Shown piece by piece: positions 8,691 through 16,405 of a stretch of 58,784 bases of DNA. Numbering within the stretch: position 1 is the stretch's first letter; each line of letters starts with the position of its first letter. A model generated the notes under the pieces. It was not told where the DNA came from and ran no database searches. It was given only the letters and a program-made list of their open reading frames with translations. The translations under genes and the position numbers were made by a program. Source of the stretch: Pseudomonadota bacterium (GTDB lineage Bacteria > Pseudomonadota > Alphaproteobacteria > Acetobacterales > Acetobacteraceae); assembly GCA_021818505.1 (NCBI GenBank), contig JAKADX010000025.1, positions 1 through 58,784 on the forward strand, given 5' to 3'.

Positions 8691-10148
8691 GTGCCGGAGA
8701 TCGACCTCGACCTCGACCTGCCGCCCGAGCAGGCGTCGCGTCTCGCCCGCTCCCCGGTGCTCGCTCCGCATCGCTCCGGGCGCGCGCGCAGCGTGGGTGT
8801 CGAACTGGTCTGGCACGACACGCCGGAGGGTGCGCTGGCGGCGGCCGGGCTGGCGTTGTGCGAGCGGCGGGTGGGCCGCGCGCGCATCTGGGAGCTGTCC
8901 GCACTGCACGCCGACCCGCCGGGCACGCCTGCGCGCGTGCTGGCCGAGGCGGCGGGTCAGGACATGCTCGGCCGCCCGCTGCCCGCGCCGCTGCTGCCGG
9001 TTGCGGCCTGTGCGGGGCGGCTGCGCACGCTGCCGCTGGATGCGGCTGGCGCTGGCGCCGCCGCGCTGAGCGTCCTGGAGGGACGCTTGCGCGCGGTCGC
9101 CGACGAGCATCCGGTCTGCCGTGTGCGGTTGCACGATGTCGCCGACCCGATGCTGGCACGCACACTCGCTGGCACGCTCGACCTCGCCGTGCCGGTCGCG
9201 ACGCTGGCAGAGGCGGCGCTGCGCGTCGCCGGCCGTTCGGTGCCCGGTCCGGTGCCGGCGCCGCTCGCGCCCGGACAGAGCGTAAGTGAGGCGTTCGCCA
9301 CGCTGCTGGCGCGCCAGGCCGGCGTGCTGTTGCGTCTGGCCCCGCTTGCTGCCGCCGGGGAGGGGGTGGAGCCGGTGCATCAGATGCGGGTGGCGCTGCG
9401 GCGGCTGCGCTCGGCGAAAAAACTGTTCCGCCGTGCTCTCGATTGTCCAGCCTTGCAGGCGCTGACGCCGGAGCTCAGGGCGCTGTCGGCGCGGCTTGGC
9501 CCGGCGCGCGACTGGGACGTGTTCGCCGCCGGTACCGGCAGCGCGGTCGCCGCCGCCTTCCCCGACGATCCGGCGGTCGCCCGCCTGCTCGCCGCCGCCG
9601 GGCGCAAGCGCGCGGAAAGCTACGCCGCGCTGGCCGACTTCCTGCGTGGTCCGGAGTTCCGCGCGCTCGGTATCTCGCTTGCCTGGATCGCCGCGCACCG
9701 GCCGTGGGAAGCCTTGCCGCCGGCCGACGAGGCGCAGGCGGCGGCGCGGGCGTTGCCGCTGGTGGACTTTGCGGCGAAGGCGCTGGGGCGACGGCTGGCG
9801 CGCGTGCTCGAGCCGGGGGCGGACCTTTCCGCCCTGCCGCCTGACCAGTTGCACGCGGTGCGCATCCAGGCCAAGCGGCTGCGCTACGCTGCCGAGTTCT
9901 TCGCCCCGTTCTGGTCACCGCGCCCGGTCAGGCGCTTCGTGCGACGCGTGACGGCGGTGCAGGATCGCATCGGCGAGCTGAACGACGGACGCGTGGCGGC
10001 AGGACTGATGGCGGCACTGGGGGGCAACGAGCGTGGCTATGCCGCCGGCATCGTTCGCGGCTATGTCGCTGCCAGCCACGCCGACGCGGCGGCCAAGGTG
10101 GCGCGCGCCTGGCGGCGATTCCGCCGGCTCGGCGCGTTCTGGACCTGA
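8691..10148 (+). CDS. CYTH- and CHAD-domain protein
   Basis: A 485-residue protein starting at the GTG at 8691, 2 bases after the preceding stop. The first ~190 residues are a divergent CYTH (triphosphate tunnel) domain that opens EIDLDLDLP where the family has ExExK-type acidic strands; the catalytic set looks weakened. Residues about 195-480 are an all-helical CHAD domain with the two conserved basic helices, [12 protein letters not shown] at 230-241 and [14 protein letters not shown] at 388-401. CHAD domains bind polyphosphate, and fused CYTH domains often act on triphosphate or polyphosphate. Whether this CYTH part is catalytic is uncertain. Confidence 0.85.
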   Translation: MPEIDLDLDLPPEQASRLARSPVLAPHRSGRARSVGVELVWHDTPEGALAAAGLALCERRVGRARIWELSALHADPPGTPARVLAEAAGQDMLGRPLPAPLLPVAACAGRLRTLPLDAAGAGAAALSVLEGRLRAVADEHPVCRVRLHDVADPMLARTLAGTLDLAVPVATLAEAALRVAGRSVPGPVPAPLAPGQSVSEAFATLLARQAGVLLRLAPLAAAGEGVEPVHQMRVALRRLRSAKKLFRRALDCPALQALTPELRALSARLGPARDWDVFAAGTGSAVAAAFPDDPAVARLLAAAGRKRAESYAALADFLRGPEFRALGISLAWIAAHRPWEALPPADEAQAAARALPLVDFAAKALGRRLARVLEPGADLSALPPDQLHAVRIQAKRLRYAAEFFAPFWSPRPVRRFVRRVTAVQDRIGELNDGRVAAGLMAALGGNERGYAAGIVRGYVAASHADAAAKVARAWRRFRRLGAFWT

Positions 10149-10210
10149 ACCGACTGGCGTCCGCGCGCCGCCGCCCCATATCGACGCTATTTGCAATCCC
10201 CACGGAGCCG

Positions 10211-10909
10211 ATGATGCTGGAAGTCTGGAGCTGGCCGACCCCGAACGGCCACAAGGTGCATATCGCGGTCGAAGAACTCGGCATCCCGTACAAGCTGGTG
10301 CCGGTGAACATCGGCAAGGGCGAACAGTTTCGGCCGGAATTCCTGGCGATCACGCCCAATCACCGTATCCCTGCTATTGTCGATCCCGAGGGCCCGGGCG
10401 GCAAGCCGCTCAGTTTGTTCGAGTCGGGCGCCATCCTGATCTATCTGGCCGAGAAGCACGGGCGGTTGATCCCGCGCGATCCCGCGGCGCGCTACACCTG
10501 CCTGCAATGGCTGATGTTCCAGATGGGCGGCGTCGGCCCGATGTTCGGCCAGTACGGGCATTTCCACAATTACGCGCCGGAGGACGTACCCTACGCCAAG
10601 ACCCGTTACGCCAACGAGGTGCGCCGCCTGCACGGCGTGCTGGAGAAGCGGCTGGCGCAGGCGAAGTACCTGGCCGGCGAGGAGTACTCGATCGCCGACA
10701 TCGCGACCTTCCCCTGGCTGCGCTTCCCCGAGCGGCGCGGCATCGACTTCAACGAGTTCCCGTCGGTCAAACGCTGGTTCGCGACGATCGAGGCGCGCCC
10801 GGCGGTGCAGCGCGGCGTAGCCATCCTGGCCGACAACCAGCGTCGCGGCACCATGACGGACGCCGAGCGCGAGGTGCTGTTCGGCGCCACGCAGTTCGCC
10901 AAACGCTGA
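10211..10909 (+). CDS. Glutathione S-transferase family protein (YfcG/Nu-class-like)
   Basis: A 232-residue GST with a thioredoxin-fold N-terminus, ending that domain in [18 protein letters not shown], and a helical C-terminus. The active-site segment WPTPNGHKV has the Thr-x-Asn-Gly pattern of Nu-class (YfcG/YghU/Ure2p-like) enzymes, which act as glutathione-dependent disulfide oxidoreductases. Two adjacent ATG codons (10211 and 10214) are both possible starts. It is followed 17 bases later by cysK, a plausible thiol-metabolism pair. Confidence 0.9.
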   Translation: MMLEVWSWPTPNGHKVHIAVEELGIPYKLVPVNIGKGEQFRPEFLAITPNHRIPAIVDPEGPGGKPLSLFESGAILIYLAEKHGRLIPRDPAARYTCLQWLMFQMGGVGPMFGQYGHFHNYAPEDVPYAKTRYANEVRRLHGVLEKRLAQAKYLAGEEYSIADIATFPWLRFPERRGIDFNEFPSVKRWFATIEARPAVQRGVAILADNQRRGTMTDAEREVLFGATQFAKR

Positions 10910-10926
10910 AGGGAGGAAAGCGCGCC

Positions 10927-11841
10927 ATGAAGGCCGACAGCGTCCTCGCCACCATCGGTAACACGCCGCATATCCGCCTCGGCCGCCTGTTCCCCGACGC
11001 GGCGGTGTGGATCAAATCCGAGCGCAGCAACCCCGGCGGCTCGATCAAGGACCGCATCGCGCTGTCCATGGTCGAGGCCGCCGAGGCCAGCGGGGCGCTG
11101 AAGCCCGGCGGCACGATCATCGAGCCGACCTCCGGCAACACCGGCATCGGGCTGGCGATGGTCGCGGCGGTGAAGGGCTACAAGCTGATCCTGGTGATGC
11201 CGGAGTCGATGTCCGTCGAGCGGCGGCGGCTGATGCAGGCCTATGGCGCGACGTTCGACCTGACGCCGCGCGAGAAGGGCATGAAGGGCGCGATCGCGCG
11301 CGCGGAGGAACTGGCCGCGCAGAATCCGGGTGCGTGGATTCCGCAGCAGTTCGAGAACCCGGCCAATATCGAGGTCCACGCCCGCACCACAGCGCAGGAG
11401 ATCCTTGCCGACTTCCCCGACGGCATCGACGCGCTGATCACCGGCGTCGGCACCGGCGGGCATATCACTGCCTGCGCCGAGGTGCTCAAGCCACGCTGGC
11501 CGCGCCTGCGCGTGTTTGCCGTCGAGCCAACGGCCTCCCCGGTGATCTCAGGCGGCGCGCCGGCGCCGCACCCGATCCAGGGCATCGGCGCGGGCTTCAT
11601 TCCGGCCAACCTGCACACCGCCGCGCTGGACGGCGTGATCCAGGTGGAGGCGGAGGAGTCGCGGGAGATGGCGCGGCGCTGCGCCCGGCAGGAGGGGCTG
11701 CTGGTCGGCATCTCCTCCGGGGCGACACTTGCGGCAATTGCGAAGAAACTTTCGGAATTGCCCAAGGGGGCGAGGGTGCTCGGGTTCAACTACGACACCG
11801 GCGAACGCTATCTCTCGGTGCCGGATTTCCTGCCGGCGTGA
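10927..11841 (+). CDS. cysK: Cysteine synthase A (O-acetylserine sulfhydrylase)
   Basis: A 304-residue PLP-dependent fold-type II enzyme that makes cysteine from O-acetylserine and sulfide. The PLP lysine is Lys41 in [10 protein letters not shown], the substrate loop is PTSGNTG at 67-73, and the C-terminal SSGAT loop binds the PLP phosphate. The ATG at 10927 follows a good ribosome binding site (GGGAGGAAAG) and gives the normal family N-terminus; the frame is open further upstream only as a shadow of the GST gene. Cystathionine beta-synthase-like enzymes are close relatives, but length and motifs fit CysK. Confidence 0.93.
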   Translation: MKADSVLATIGNTPHIRLGRLFPDAAVWIKSERSNPGGSIKDRIALSMVEAAEASGALKPGGTIIEPTSGNTGIGLAMVAAVKGYKLILVMPESMSVERRRLMQAYGATFDLTPREKGMKGAIARAEELAAQNPGAWIPQQFENPANIEVHARTTAQEILADFPDGIDALITGVGTGGHITACAEVLKPRWPRLRVFAVEPTASPVISGGAPAPHPIQGIGAGFIPANLHTAALDGVIQVEAEESREMARRCARQEGLLVGISSGATLAAIAKKLSELPKGARVLGFNYDTGERYLSVPDFLPA

Positions 11842-11903
11842 GGGCTGGGCATCCCGACCGCGTCCGGCGCGTTGAGCGCAGGCATAACGGCAAGGACGTC
11901 CTC

Positions 11904-12056
11904 ATGCGCAGACTGTTGCCCCCCATAGCGGCGCTGCTGGGCCTGCTGGCCGCCGCACCGCTGCTCGGCGCCTGTCACACCATGGCCGGCGCCGGGCAGG
12001 ACATCTCCAACACTGGCAACGCGCTGACCAACAGCGCCGAGCAACACACGCCATAG
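11904..12056 (+). CDS. Entericidin-like small lipoprotein
   Basis: A 50-residue protein with a basic N-terminus MRRLL, a hydrophobic segment and a lipobox ending LLGAC, with Cys24 as the lipidated residue. The mature part is CHTMAGAGQDISNTGNALTN, typical of entericidin A/B proteins, which are small outer-membrane lipoproteins linked to toxin-antidote or stress roles. It lies downstream of cysK in the same direction. Below the usual gene-caller size but strong in its features. Confidence 0.85.
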   Translation: MRRLLPPIAALLGLLAAAPLLGACHTMAGAGQDISNTGNALTNSAEQHTP

Positions 12057-12128
12057 CGAGGGCTGGACTCTTCCGGTGCGGTTGTGGCCGGATAGGCAAC
12101 GGTCCATGACCGCGCCGGAGGACGCCCG

Positions 12129-12215
12129 ATGCGTACCAAGCTGCTCCCCGCCGCCCGCCATACCGTCAAGGGCGCCGGGCAGGTGACCTTCAACACGGTG
12201 CAGAAGGCGACGTAG
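12129..12215 (+). pseudogene. Possible second entericidin-like remnant (28 codons)
   Basis: An ATG at 12129 opens 28 codons ending in TAG-TAG. The peptide contains HTVKGAGQVTFNTVQKAT, whose GAGQ...NT spacing resembles the mature part of the preceding entericidin (GAGQDISNTG), but it lacks a signal peptide and lipobox. A decayed tandem duplicate fits; a short intact ORF or chance is also possible. Confidence 0.35.
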
Positions 12216-12479
12216 TAGGCGTCACTGGCTGGGATTGCCGCGCGATTGGTCTGCTGCCGTTCCACGTCGTGCCGCGCTTGGCGACAACCAGGGACGGCGC
12301 GGTGGTGAAGCACCCGTTCTCGACGCGCGATCCGGCCGCGAGGATCGGGGGGCTGCGCCGCAGCGGCGTCTGGCTGGAGGTGCCGGAGGTCGCGGGTTGA
12401 GTGCCCCCGCCCTCCGCGCCCCGGGCTTATGCGCAGGTGGACAGCGGGGCCCCGGCGCGCCAGATAAGGGCCGATCCCG
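12216..12479. other. Intergenic stretch with a possible decayed coding tail
   Basis: No gene can be supported here. The plus-strand frame that ends at the TGA at 12398-12400 reads like a protein C-terminus (with HPFSTRDPAARIGG and GVWLEVPEV), but it has no convincing start or ribosome binding site and no recognised family. It could be the end of a degraded gene. The final 80 bases precede clpP and should hold its promoter; none is obvious. Confidence 0.3.
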
Positions 12480-13145
12480 ATGGAGCCTGCCATGCGTCCC
12501 TTCGCCTCCGACCCGCCGACCGAGCCTGATGTGCCGGAGCCGATCGGCCCGGAAAAGACCGAGCCGGATGAGAACAAGTCGCTCGGCGCGCCGGTCAACG
12601 AGCTTGAGCACCGGCTGCTCACCCAGCGCAAGGTGCTGGTGTTCGGCGCGATCGACGACAAGCTGGCGCGCGACGTGACCGGCCGGCTGCTGGCGCTCGC
12701 CGGCCGCTCCGCCGCGCCGATCGACGTGTACATCAACTCGCCCGGCGGCCATGTCGAGAGCGGCGACACCATCCACGACATGATCCGCTTCGTCGATGCT
12801 GAGGCGCCCGTGCGCATTATCGGCACCGGCTGGGTCGCGTCCGCCGGCGCACTGATCTTCCTCGCCGGCAATCCGCAGCGCCGCTTCTGCCTGCCGCAGA
12901 CGCGCTTTCTGCTGCACCAGCCGATGGGCGGCGTGCGCGGCCCGGCGGTCGATATCGACATCGAGGCCCGCGAGATCGTGAAGATGCGCGAGCGCCTCAA
13001 TCGCCTGATCGCGCGCGAGACCGGCCAGCCCTACGAGAAAGTCGCCGCCGATACCGACCGCAATTACTGGATGAGTGCCGAGGAGGCGATTGCCTACGGC
13101 ATGGTGGCGCGCGTCATTGCCTCCGCCGCGGACCTGCCGAAATGA
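12480..13145 (+). CDS. clpP: ClpP-family serine protease (ATP-dependent Clp protease proteolytic subunit paralogue)
   Basis: A 221-residue ClpP-fold peptidase. The nucleophile is Ser121 in GWVASAGALIF, the catalytic His is His146 in RFLLHQP, and an Asp lies in ADTDRNYW around 191-193; the NSPGG motif at 86-90 is intact. Canonical ClpP has GxAASMGA at the nucleophile, so the GWVASAGA loop and an acidic, Pro-rich 35-residue N-terminal stretch mark this as a secondary ClpP. No clpX or clpA is adjacent. An ATG at 12492 is an alternative start. It shares an ATGA overlap with the following oxidoreductase. Confidence 0.88.
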   Translation: MEPAMRPFASDPPTEPDVPEPIGPEKTEPDENKSLGAPVNELEHRLLTQRKVLVFGAIDDKLARDVTGRLLALAGRSAAPIDVYINSPGGHVESGDTIHDMIRFVDAEAPVRIIGTGWVASAGALIFLAGNPQRRFCLPQTRFLLHQPMGGVRGPAVDIDIEAREIVKMRERLNRLIARETGQPYEKVAADTDRNYWMSAEEAIAYGMVARVIASAADLPK

Positions 13146-14149
13146 CCGCGCGCCTCGCCTGGGGCGTGCTCAGCACGGCGAAGATCGGCGTGGAGAAGGT
13201 GATCCCGGCGATGCAGGCGAGTGCGCTCTGCCGCATCGACGCGATCGCCTCGCGCGACCGCGCGGCGGCGGAACGCACGGCGAAATCGCTCGGCATCGCG
13301 CGCGCCTATGGCAGCTATGAGGAACTTCTCGCCGATCCGGCGATCGAGGCGATCTACAACCCGCTGCCCAACCATCTGCACGTGCCCTGGACGATCCGCG
13401 CGCTGGCGGCCGGCAAGCATGTGCTGTGCGAGAAACCGATCGCGCTGAACGCGGACGAGGCACGGCAACTGATCGCGGCGCGCGACCGTTCCGGCAGGTT
13501 GGTCGCCGAGGCGTTCATGGTGCGCCACAACCCGCAATGGCAGCGCACGCGCGAACTTGCGCGCACCGGCGCGATCGGCGAGGTGCGGGCGATCCAGACC
13601 TGTTTCAGCTATTTCCTGCGCGATCCGGCGAACGTGCGCAACAAGGCGGATATCGGCGGCGGCGGCCTGTACGACATCGGCTGCTACGCCATCGCCACCG
13701 CGCGCTACGTATTCGGCGCCGAACCAGTGCGCGTCGCGGCGCTGATCGAGCGCGACCCGGACATGGGCATCGACCGCCTGACGAGCGCGCTGCTGGAGTT
13801 TCCCGGCGGGCGGCATCTGACGTTTTCCTGCTCCACCCAGGCGTCGCTGCACCAGCACGCCACGATCCTCGGCACGAAGGCGCGCATCGAAATCCCGATC
13901 CCCTTCAACGCGCCGAATGACCGGCCGAACCGCATCATCATCGACGACGGGCGCGATCTGCTCGGTGGCGGCGCGCGCGCGGAGGAGTTCCCGCTCGCCG
14001 ATCAATACGCTTTGCAGGGCGATGCCTTCGTGCGCGCGGTGCACGGCGAGGCGGCCTGGGAATTCCCGATCGAGGACGCCATCGCCAACATGCGCGTCAT
14101 CGACGCGACGTTCCGCGCGGGGGAGACGGGGGTGTGGGTGGCGCTGTAG
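13142..14149 (+). CDS. Gfo/Idh/MocA family oxidoreductase
   Basis: A 335-residue NAD(P)-dependent sugar or cyclitol dehydrogenase-like protein. The Rossmann N-terminus begins LAWGVLSTAKIG, and the family EKP motif lies at 97-99 in VLCEKPIALN. The C-terminal domain has GGGGLYDIGCYAI, close to D-xylose dehydrogenase and dimeric dihydrodiol dehydrogenase relatives. The ATG overlaps the ClpP stop as ATGA, so translation is coupled. The substrate is unknown; the downstream SMP-30 lactonase on the opposite strand would fit sugar oxidation. Confidence 0.88.
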   Translation: MTARLAWGVLSTAKIGVEKVIPAMQASALCRIDAIASRDRAAAERTAKSLGIARAYGSYEELLADPAIEAIYNPLPNHLHVPWTIRALAAGKHVLCEKPIALNADEARQLIAARDRSGRLVAEAFMVRHNPQWQRTRELARTGAIGEVRAIQTCFSYFLRDPANVRNKADIGGGGLYDIGCYAIATARYVFGAEPVRVAALIERDPDMGIDRLTSALLEFPGGRHLTFSCSTQASLHQHATILGTKARIEIPIPFNAPNDRPNRIIIDDGRDLLGGGARAEEFPLADQYALQGDAFVRAVHGEAAWEFPIEDAIANMRVIDATFRAGETGVWVAL

Positions 14150-14205
14150 CGACCCGCGCCTGCCGATATTCGGCCGGCGCCCCGCGCGGGGCGCCGGCCG
14201 CGGTG

Positions 14206-15288
14206 TCAGAGTTCCACCCCGCGCGTGCCCACGTCGATCGCGTAGATCGACGTGCTGGCGGCGATGAACAGGCGGTTGTGGTGGTGGCCGCCGAAGCAGA
14301 GATTGGCGGCGACCTCTGGCGTGACGATGGCGCCGAGTGGCGTGCCGTCGGGCGCGTAAACGCGCACGCCGTTGAACGCGTGGTTCGGCGACCAGCCGCC
14401 AGCGGCCCACACATTGCCGTCCTCATCGACGCGGATGTCGTCGGCGATGTAGGGTTGCGGCACGTCCTTGAAGTCATGGAAGATGCGGTCGTTGGAGAGC
14501 TTGCCGTCGTCGCCCACGTCGAACACGCGGATCAGCGTGTACGGTTCCTTGCCGCCGAGGGCGCCGGTGTCGGTGATGTAGAGCTTCTTCTCGTCCGGCG
14601 AGAAGCACAGCCCGTTCGGCATACTGAAATCGCCGACAACGACATCGAGTTTGCCGCTTTTGGGATCGAGGCGATAGACGTTGCGCGGCAGTTCGGCCTC
14701 CGCACGGTTGCCCTCATGGTCGCCGCCGATGCCGTAGCTGGGGTCGGTGAACCAGACGGTGTCATCGGATTTGACGATCACGCCGTTGGGTGAGTTCAGC
14801 GGTTTGCCCTGGTACTTGTCGGCGAGGACGGTGATCTCGCCGGTATATTCGGTGCGCGTGATCCGCCGCGTGCCCTGCTCGCAGGAGACCAGCCGGCCCT
14901 GTCGGTCGCGGGTGTTGCCGTTGGTGAAGTTGGACGGCTTGCGGAAGATCGTTGTCTTGCCGGTCATGATGTCATAGTTGCAGATCCTGTTGTTCGGAAT
15001 GTCGCTGAACAGCAGGCAATGCATGTCGCCGAACCAGACCGGCCCCTCGGTCCAGACGCCGCCGGTCCAGATGCGCACCAGCCCGGTCGTGGCGGCATTG
15101 TATTTGGCGAAACGCTTATCGAAGACTTCGAAAGCCGGGTCGGGGTAGATCGCGGTCGAGGGGTCCTTCCAGTCGCGCGGCGGCGGGATCGTGCCGGGCG
15201 GATCGGCCATTCCCTGCGCCAGCACCGGGGCGGCAACCGTAGTCGCGGCCGCAGCAGCGGCCGCACGGATGAAGAAGCGGCGGTCCAT
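14206..15288 (-). CDS. SMP-30/gluconolactonase family protein, Tat-exported
   Basis: A 360-residue beta-propeller lactonase-like protein. The N-terminus MDRRFFIRAAAAAAAT is a twin-arginine signal (RRFFIR) followed by a hydrophobic stretch ending in VLAQG, so export to the periplasm by Tat is likely. Metal-site type motifs include the WTEGPVW segment, NSPNGVIV, DPSYG and MPNGLCFSPDEKKLYITD. SMP-30 enzymes hydrolyse sugar lactones with a divalent metal. The start at 15288 is set by GGGAGGAGA immediately upstream. It may work with a periplasmic sugar dehydrogenase. Confidence 0.9.
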   Translation of the reverse strand: MDRRFFIRAAAAAAATTVAAPVLAQGMADPPGTIPPPRDWKDPSTAIYPDPAFEVFDKRFAKYNAATTGLVRIWTGGVWTEGPVWFGDMHCLLFSDIPNNRICNYDIMTGKTTIFRKPSNFTNGNTRDRQGRLVSCEQGTRRITRTEYTGEITVLADKYQGKPLNSPNGVIVKSDDTVWFTDPSYGIGGDHEGNRAEAELPRNVYRLDPKSGKLDVVVGDFSMPNGLCFSPDEKKLYITDTGALGGKEPYTLIRVFDVGDDGKLSNDRIFHDFKDVPQPYIADDIRVDEDGNVWAAGGWSPNHAFNGVRVYAPDGTPLGAIVTPEVAANLCFGGHHHNRLFIAASTSIYAIDVGTRGVEL

Positions 15289-15392
15289 TATGTCTCCTCC
15301 CTGAGCAAAGCTCGCCAGCGTTATGGGATCGTTGCCGTCGAGGGTCCACCGCACAGACTCGTGGCCCTCCTCACGTTTCTGTGACAGGTTTG

Positions 15393-15887
15393 TCAGCCGA
15401 CGCTGACAGCATCACGGAGCAGCGCGAGCGCCTCTGCCACGGCGGCATGTCGCACCGCCGTGCGGTCGCCGGAAATCTCACGTCGCCGCGTCCGCACCGC
15501 GCCGCCGCGCCGCGCGAGGCCGAACCACACCAGCCCGACCGGCTTGGTGGCACTCCCGCCGCCCGGCCCGGCGATGCCAGTGATCGAAACCGACAGCGAG
15601 GCCGGCGAATGACGCAGCGCCCCCTCGGCCATCGCGCAGGCCACCGCCTCGCTAACCGCGCCTTCGGTCTCGATCAGCGCCGCCGGGACGCCGAGCATCT
15701 CGGTCTTGGCGGCGTTGGAATAGGTGACGAAGCCGCGGTCCAGCACGTCGGAGGAACCGGCGATCGCGGTCAGCGTCCCCGCCACCAGCCCGCCGGTGCA
15801 ACTTTCCGCCGTGGCGATGGTCAGGCCGGCGGCGCGGCAGGCGGCGAGCAGCGCCTCCGCCTCGGCCAGCAGCTTGGGATCGTGCAT
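15393..15887 (-). CDS. CinA-family nicotinamide-nucleotide amidohydrolase (PncC domain)
   Basis: A 164-residue stand-alone CinA C-terminal domain. Family motifs are TAESCTGGLV near residue 25, VTYSN, and SITGIAGPGGGS. The enzyme deamidates nicotinamide mononucleotide in pyridine nucleotide recycling. It lacks the N-terminal COG1058 domain of full CinA. The ATG at 15887 follows GGGGAGGCC and gives the standard N-terminus; an open extension overlaps pgpA and was rejected. It lies 13 bases downstream of pgpA, probably in one transcript. Confidence 0.92.
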   Translation of the reverse strand: MHDPKLLAEAEALLAACRAAGLTIATAESCTGGLVAGTLTAIAGSSDVLDRGFVTYSNAAKTEMLGVPAALIETEGAVSEAVACAMAEGALRHSPASLSVSITGIAGPGGGSATKPVGLVWFGLARRGGAVRTRRREISGDRTAVRHAAVAEALALLRDAVSVG

Positions 15888-15900
15888 CGGGGCCTCCCCC

Positions 15901-16344
15901 TCATACCAGGATCGCGCGCGCCGCCAGCAGCAGCACGGCACCGATCGCACCGGCAATCACGTCGTCGGCCATCACTGAGACCGGCCCGCCGCGCCGGTCG
16001 GCCCAGCCGATGGGGCCGGGCTTGGCGATGTCCAGCACCCGGAACAGCACGAACGCGGCCAGCAGCCACCAGGGCGCGGGGCGGGGCAGGGCAAGCAGCG
16101 TGATCCATTGCCCGGCGATCTCGTCGATCACCACCCAGCCGGGATCACCCTCCGCCCGCGCCGCAGTGATCGCCCAGACGCCGCCAAGCGTGGCGCCCAG
16201 CGCGGCGGCGGCGAGCAGCCACGGCGATAGGGCGAGCAAGACGGCACCAAGCAGGGTCGCGGCGAAGGCCGCCACGGTGCCCGACGCGACCGGCGCGCGG
16301 CCGAGGCCGAAGCCGCCCGCGATCAGGTGGGCCGCGACCCTCAC
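15901..16344 (-). CDS. pgpA: Phosphatidylglycerophosphatase A
   Basis: A 147-residue membrane phosphatase that converts phosphatidylglycerophosphate to phosphatidylglycerol. It has the N-terminal GGFGLGRAPVASGTVA segment, the acidic WVVIDEIAGQW motif and DDVIAGAIG near the C-terminus, with about four hydrophobic segments. The only reasonable start is the GTG at 16344-16342, which lies inside a dispersed palindromic repeat (16338-16396). There is no in-frame ATG, GTG or TTG between it and the conserved GFGLG motif, and the frame remains open upstream through the repeat. The native start may have been replaced. Confidence 0.88.
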   Translation of the reverse strand: MRVAAHLIAGGFGLGRAPVASGTVAAFAATLLGAVLLALSPWLLAAAALGATLGGVWAITAARAEGDPGWVVIDEIAGQWITLLALPRPAPWWLLAAFVLFRVLDIAKPGPIGWADRRGGPVSVMADDVIAGAIGAVLLLAARAILV

Positions 16345-16396
16345 CCGGCGCTGCGCGCCACCCTGTCCCGCTTGCGGGAGAGGGCCGGGGTGAAGG
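16338..16396. repeat. Dispersed palindromic repeat (REP/BIME-like), short copy
   Basis: A 59-base copy of the element at 3404-3508. It begins CCCTCACCCGGCGCTGCGCG, then has the inverted pair TCCCGCTTGCGGGA and AGGGCCGGGGTGAAGG. It lacks the inner ~45 bases of the longer copy. It lies between slt and pgpA and supplies the apparent GTG start of pgpA. Confidence 0.8.
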
Positions 16397-16405
16397 TTTC
16401 GCAGA

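Noticed and set aside
12235-12678. 147-codon plus-strand ORF running into clpP
   Set aside because: Its 3' half is clpP in the wrong frame and its 5' half has no recognisable protein features.
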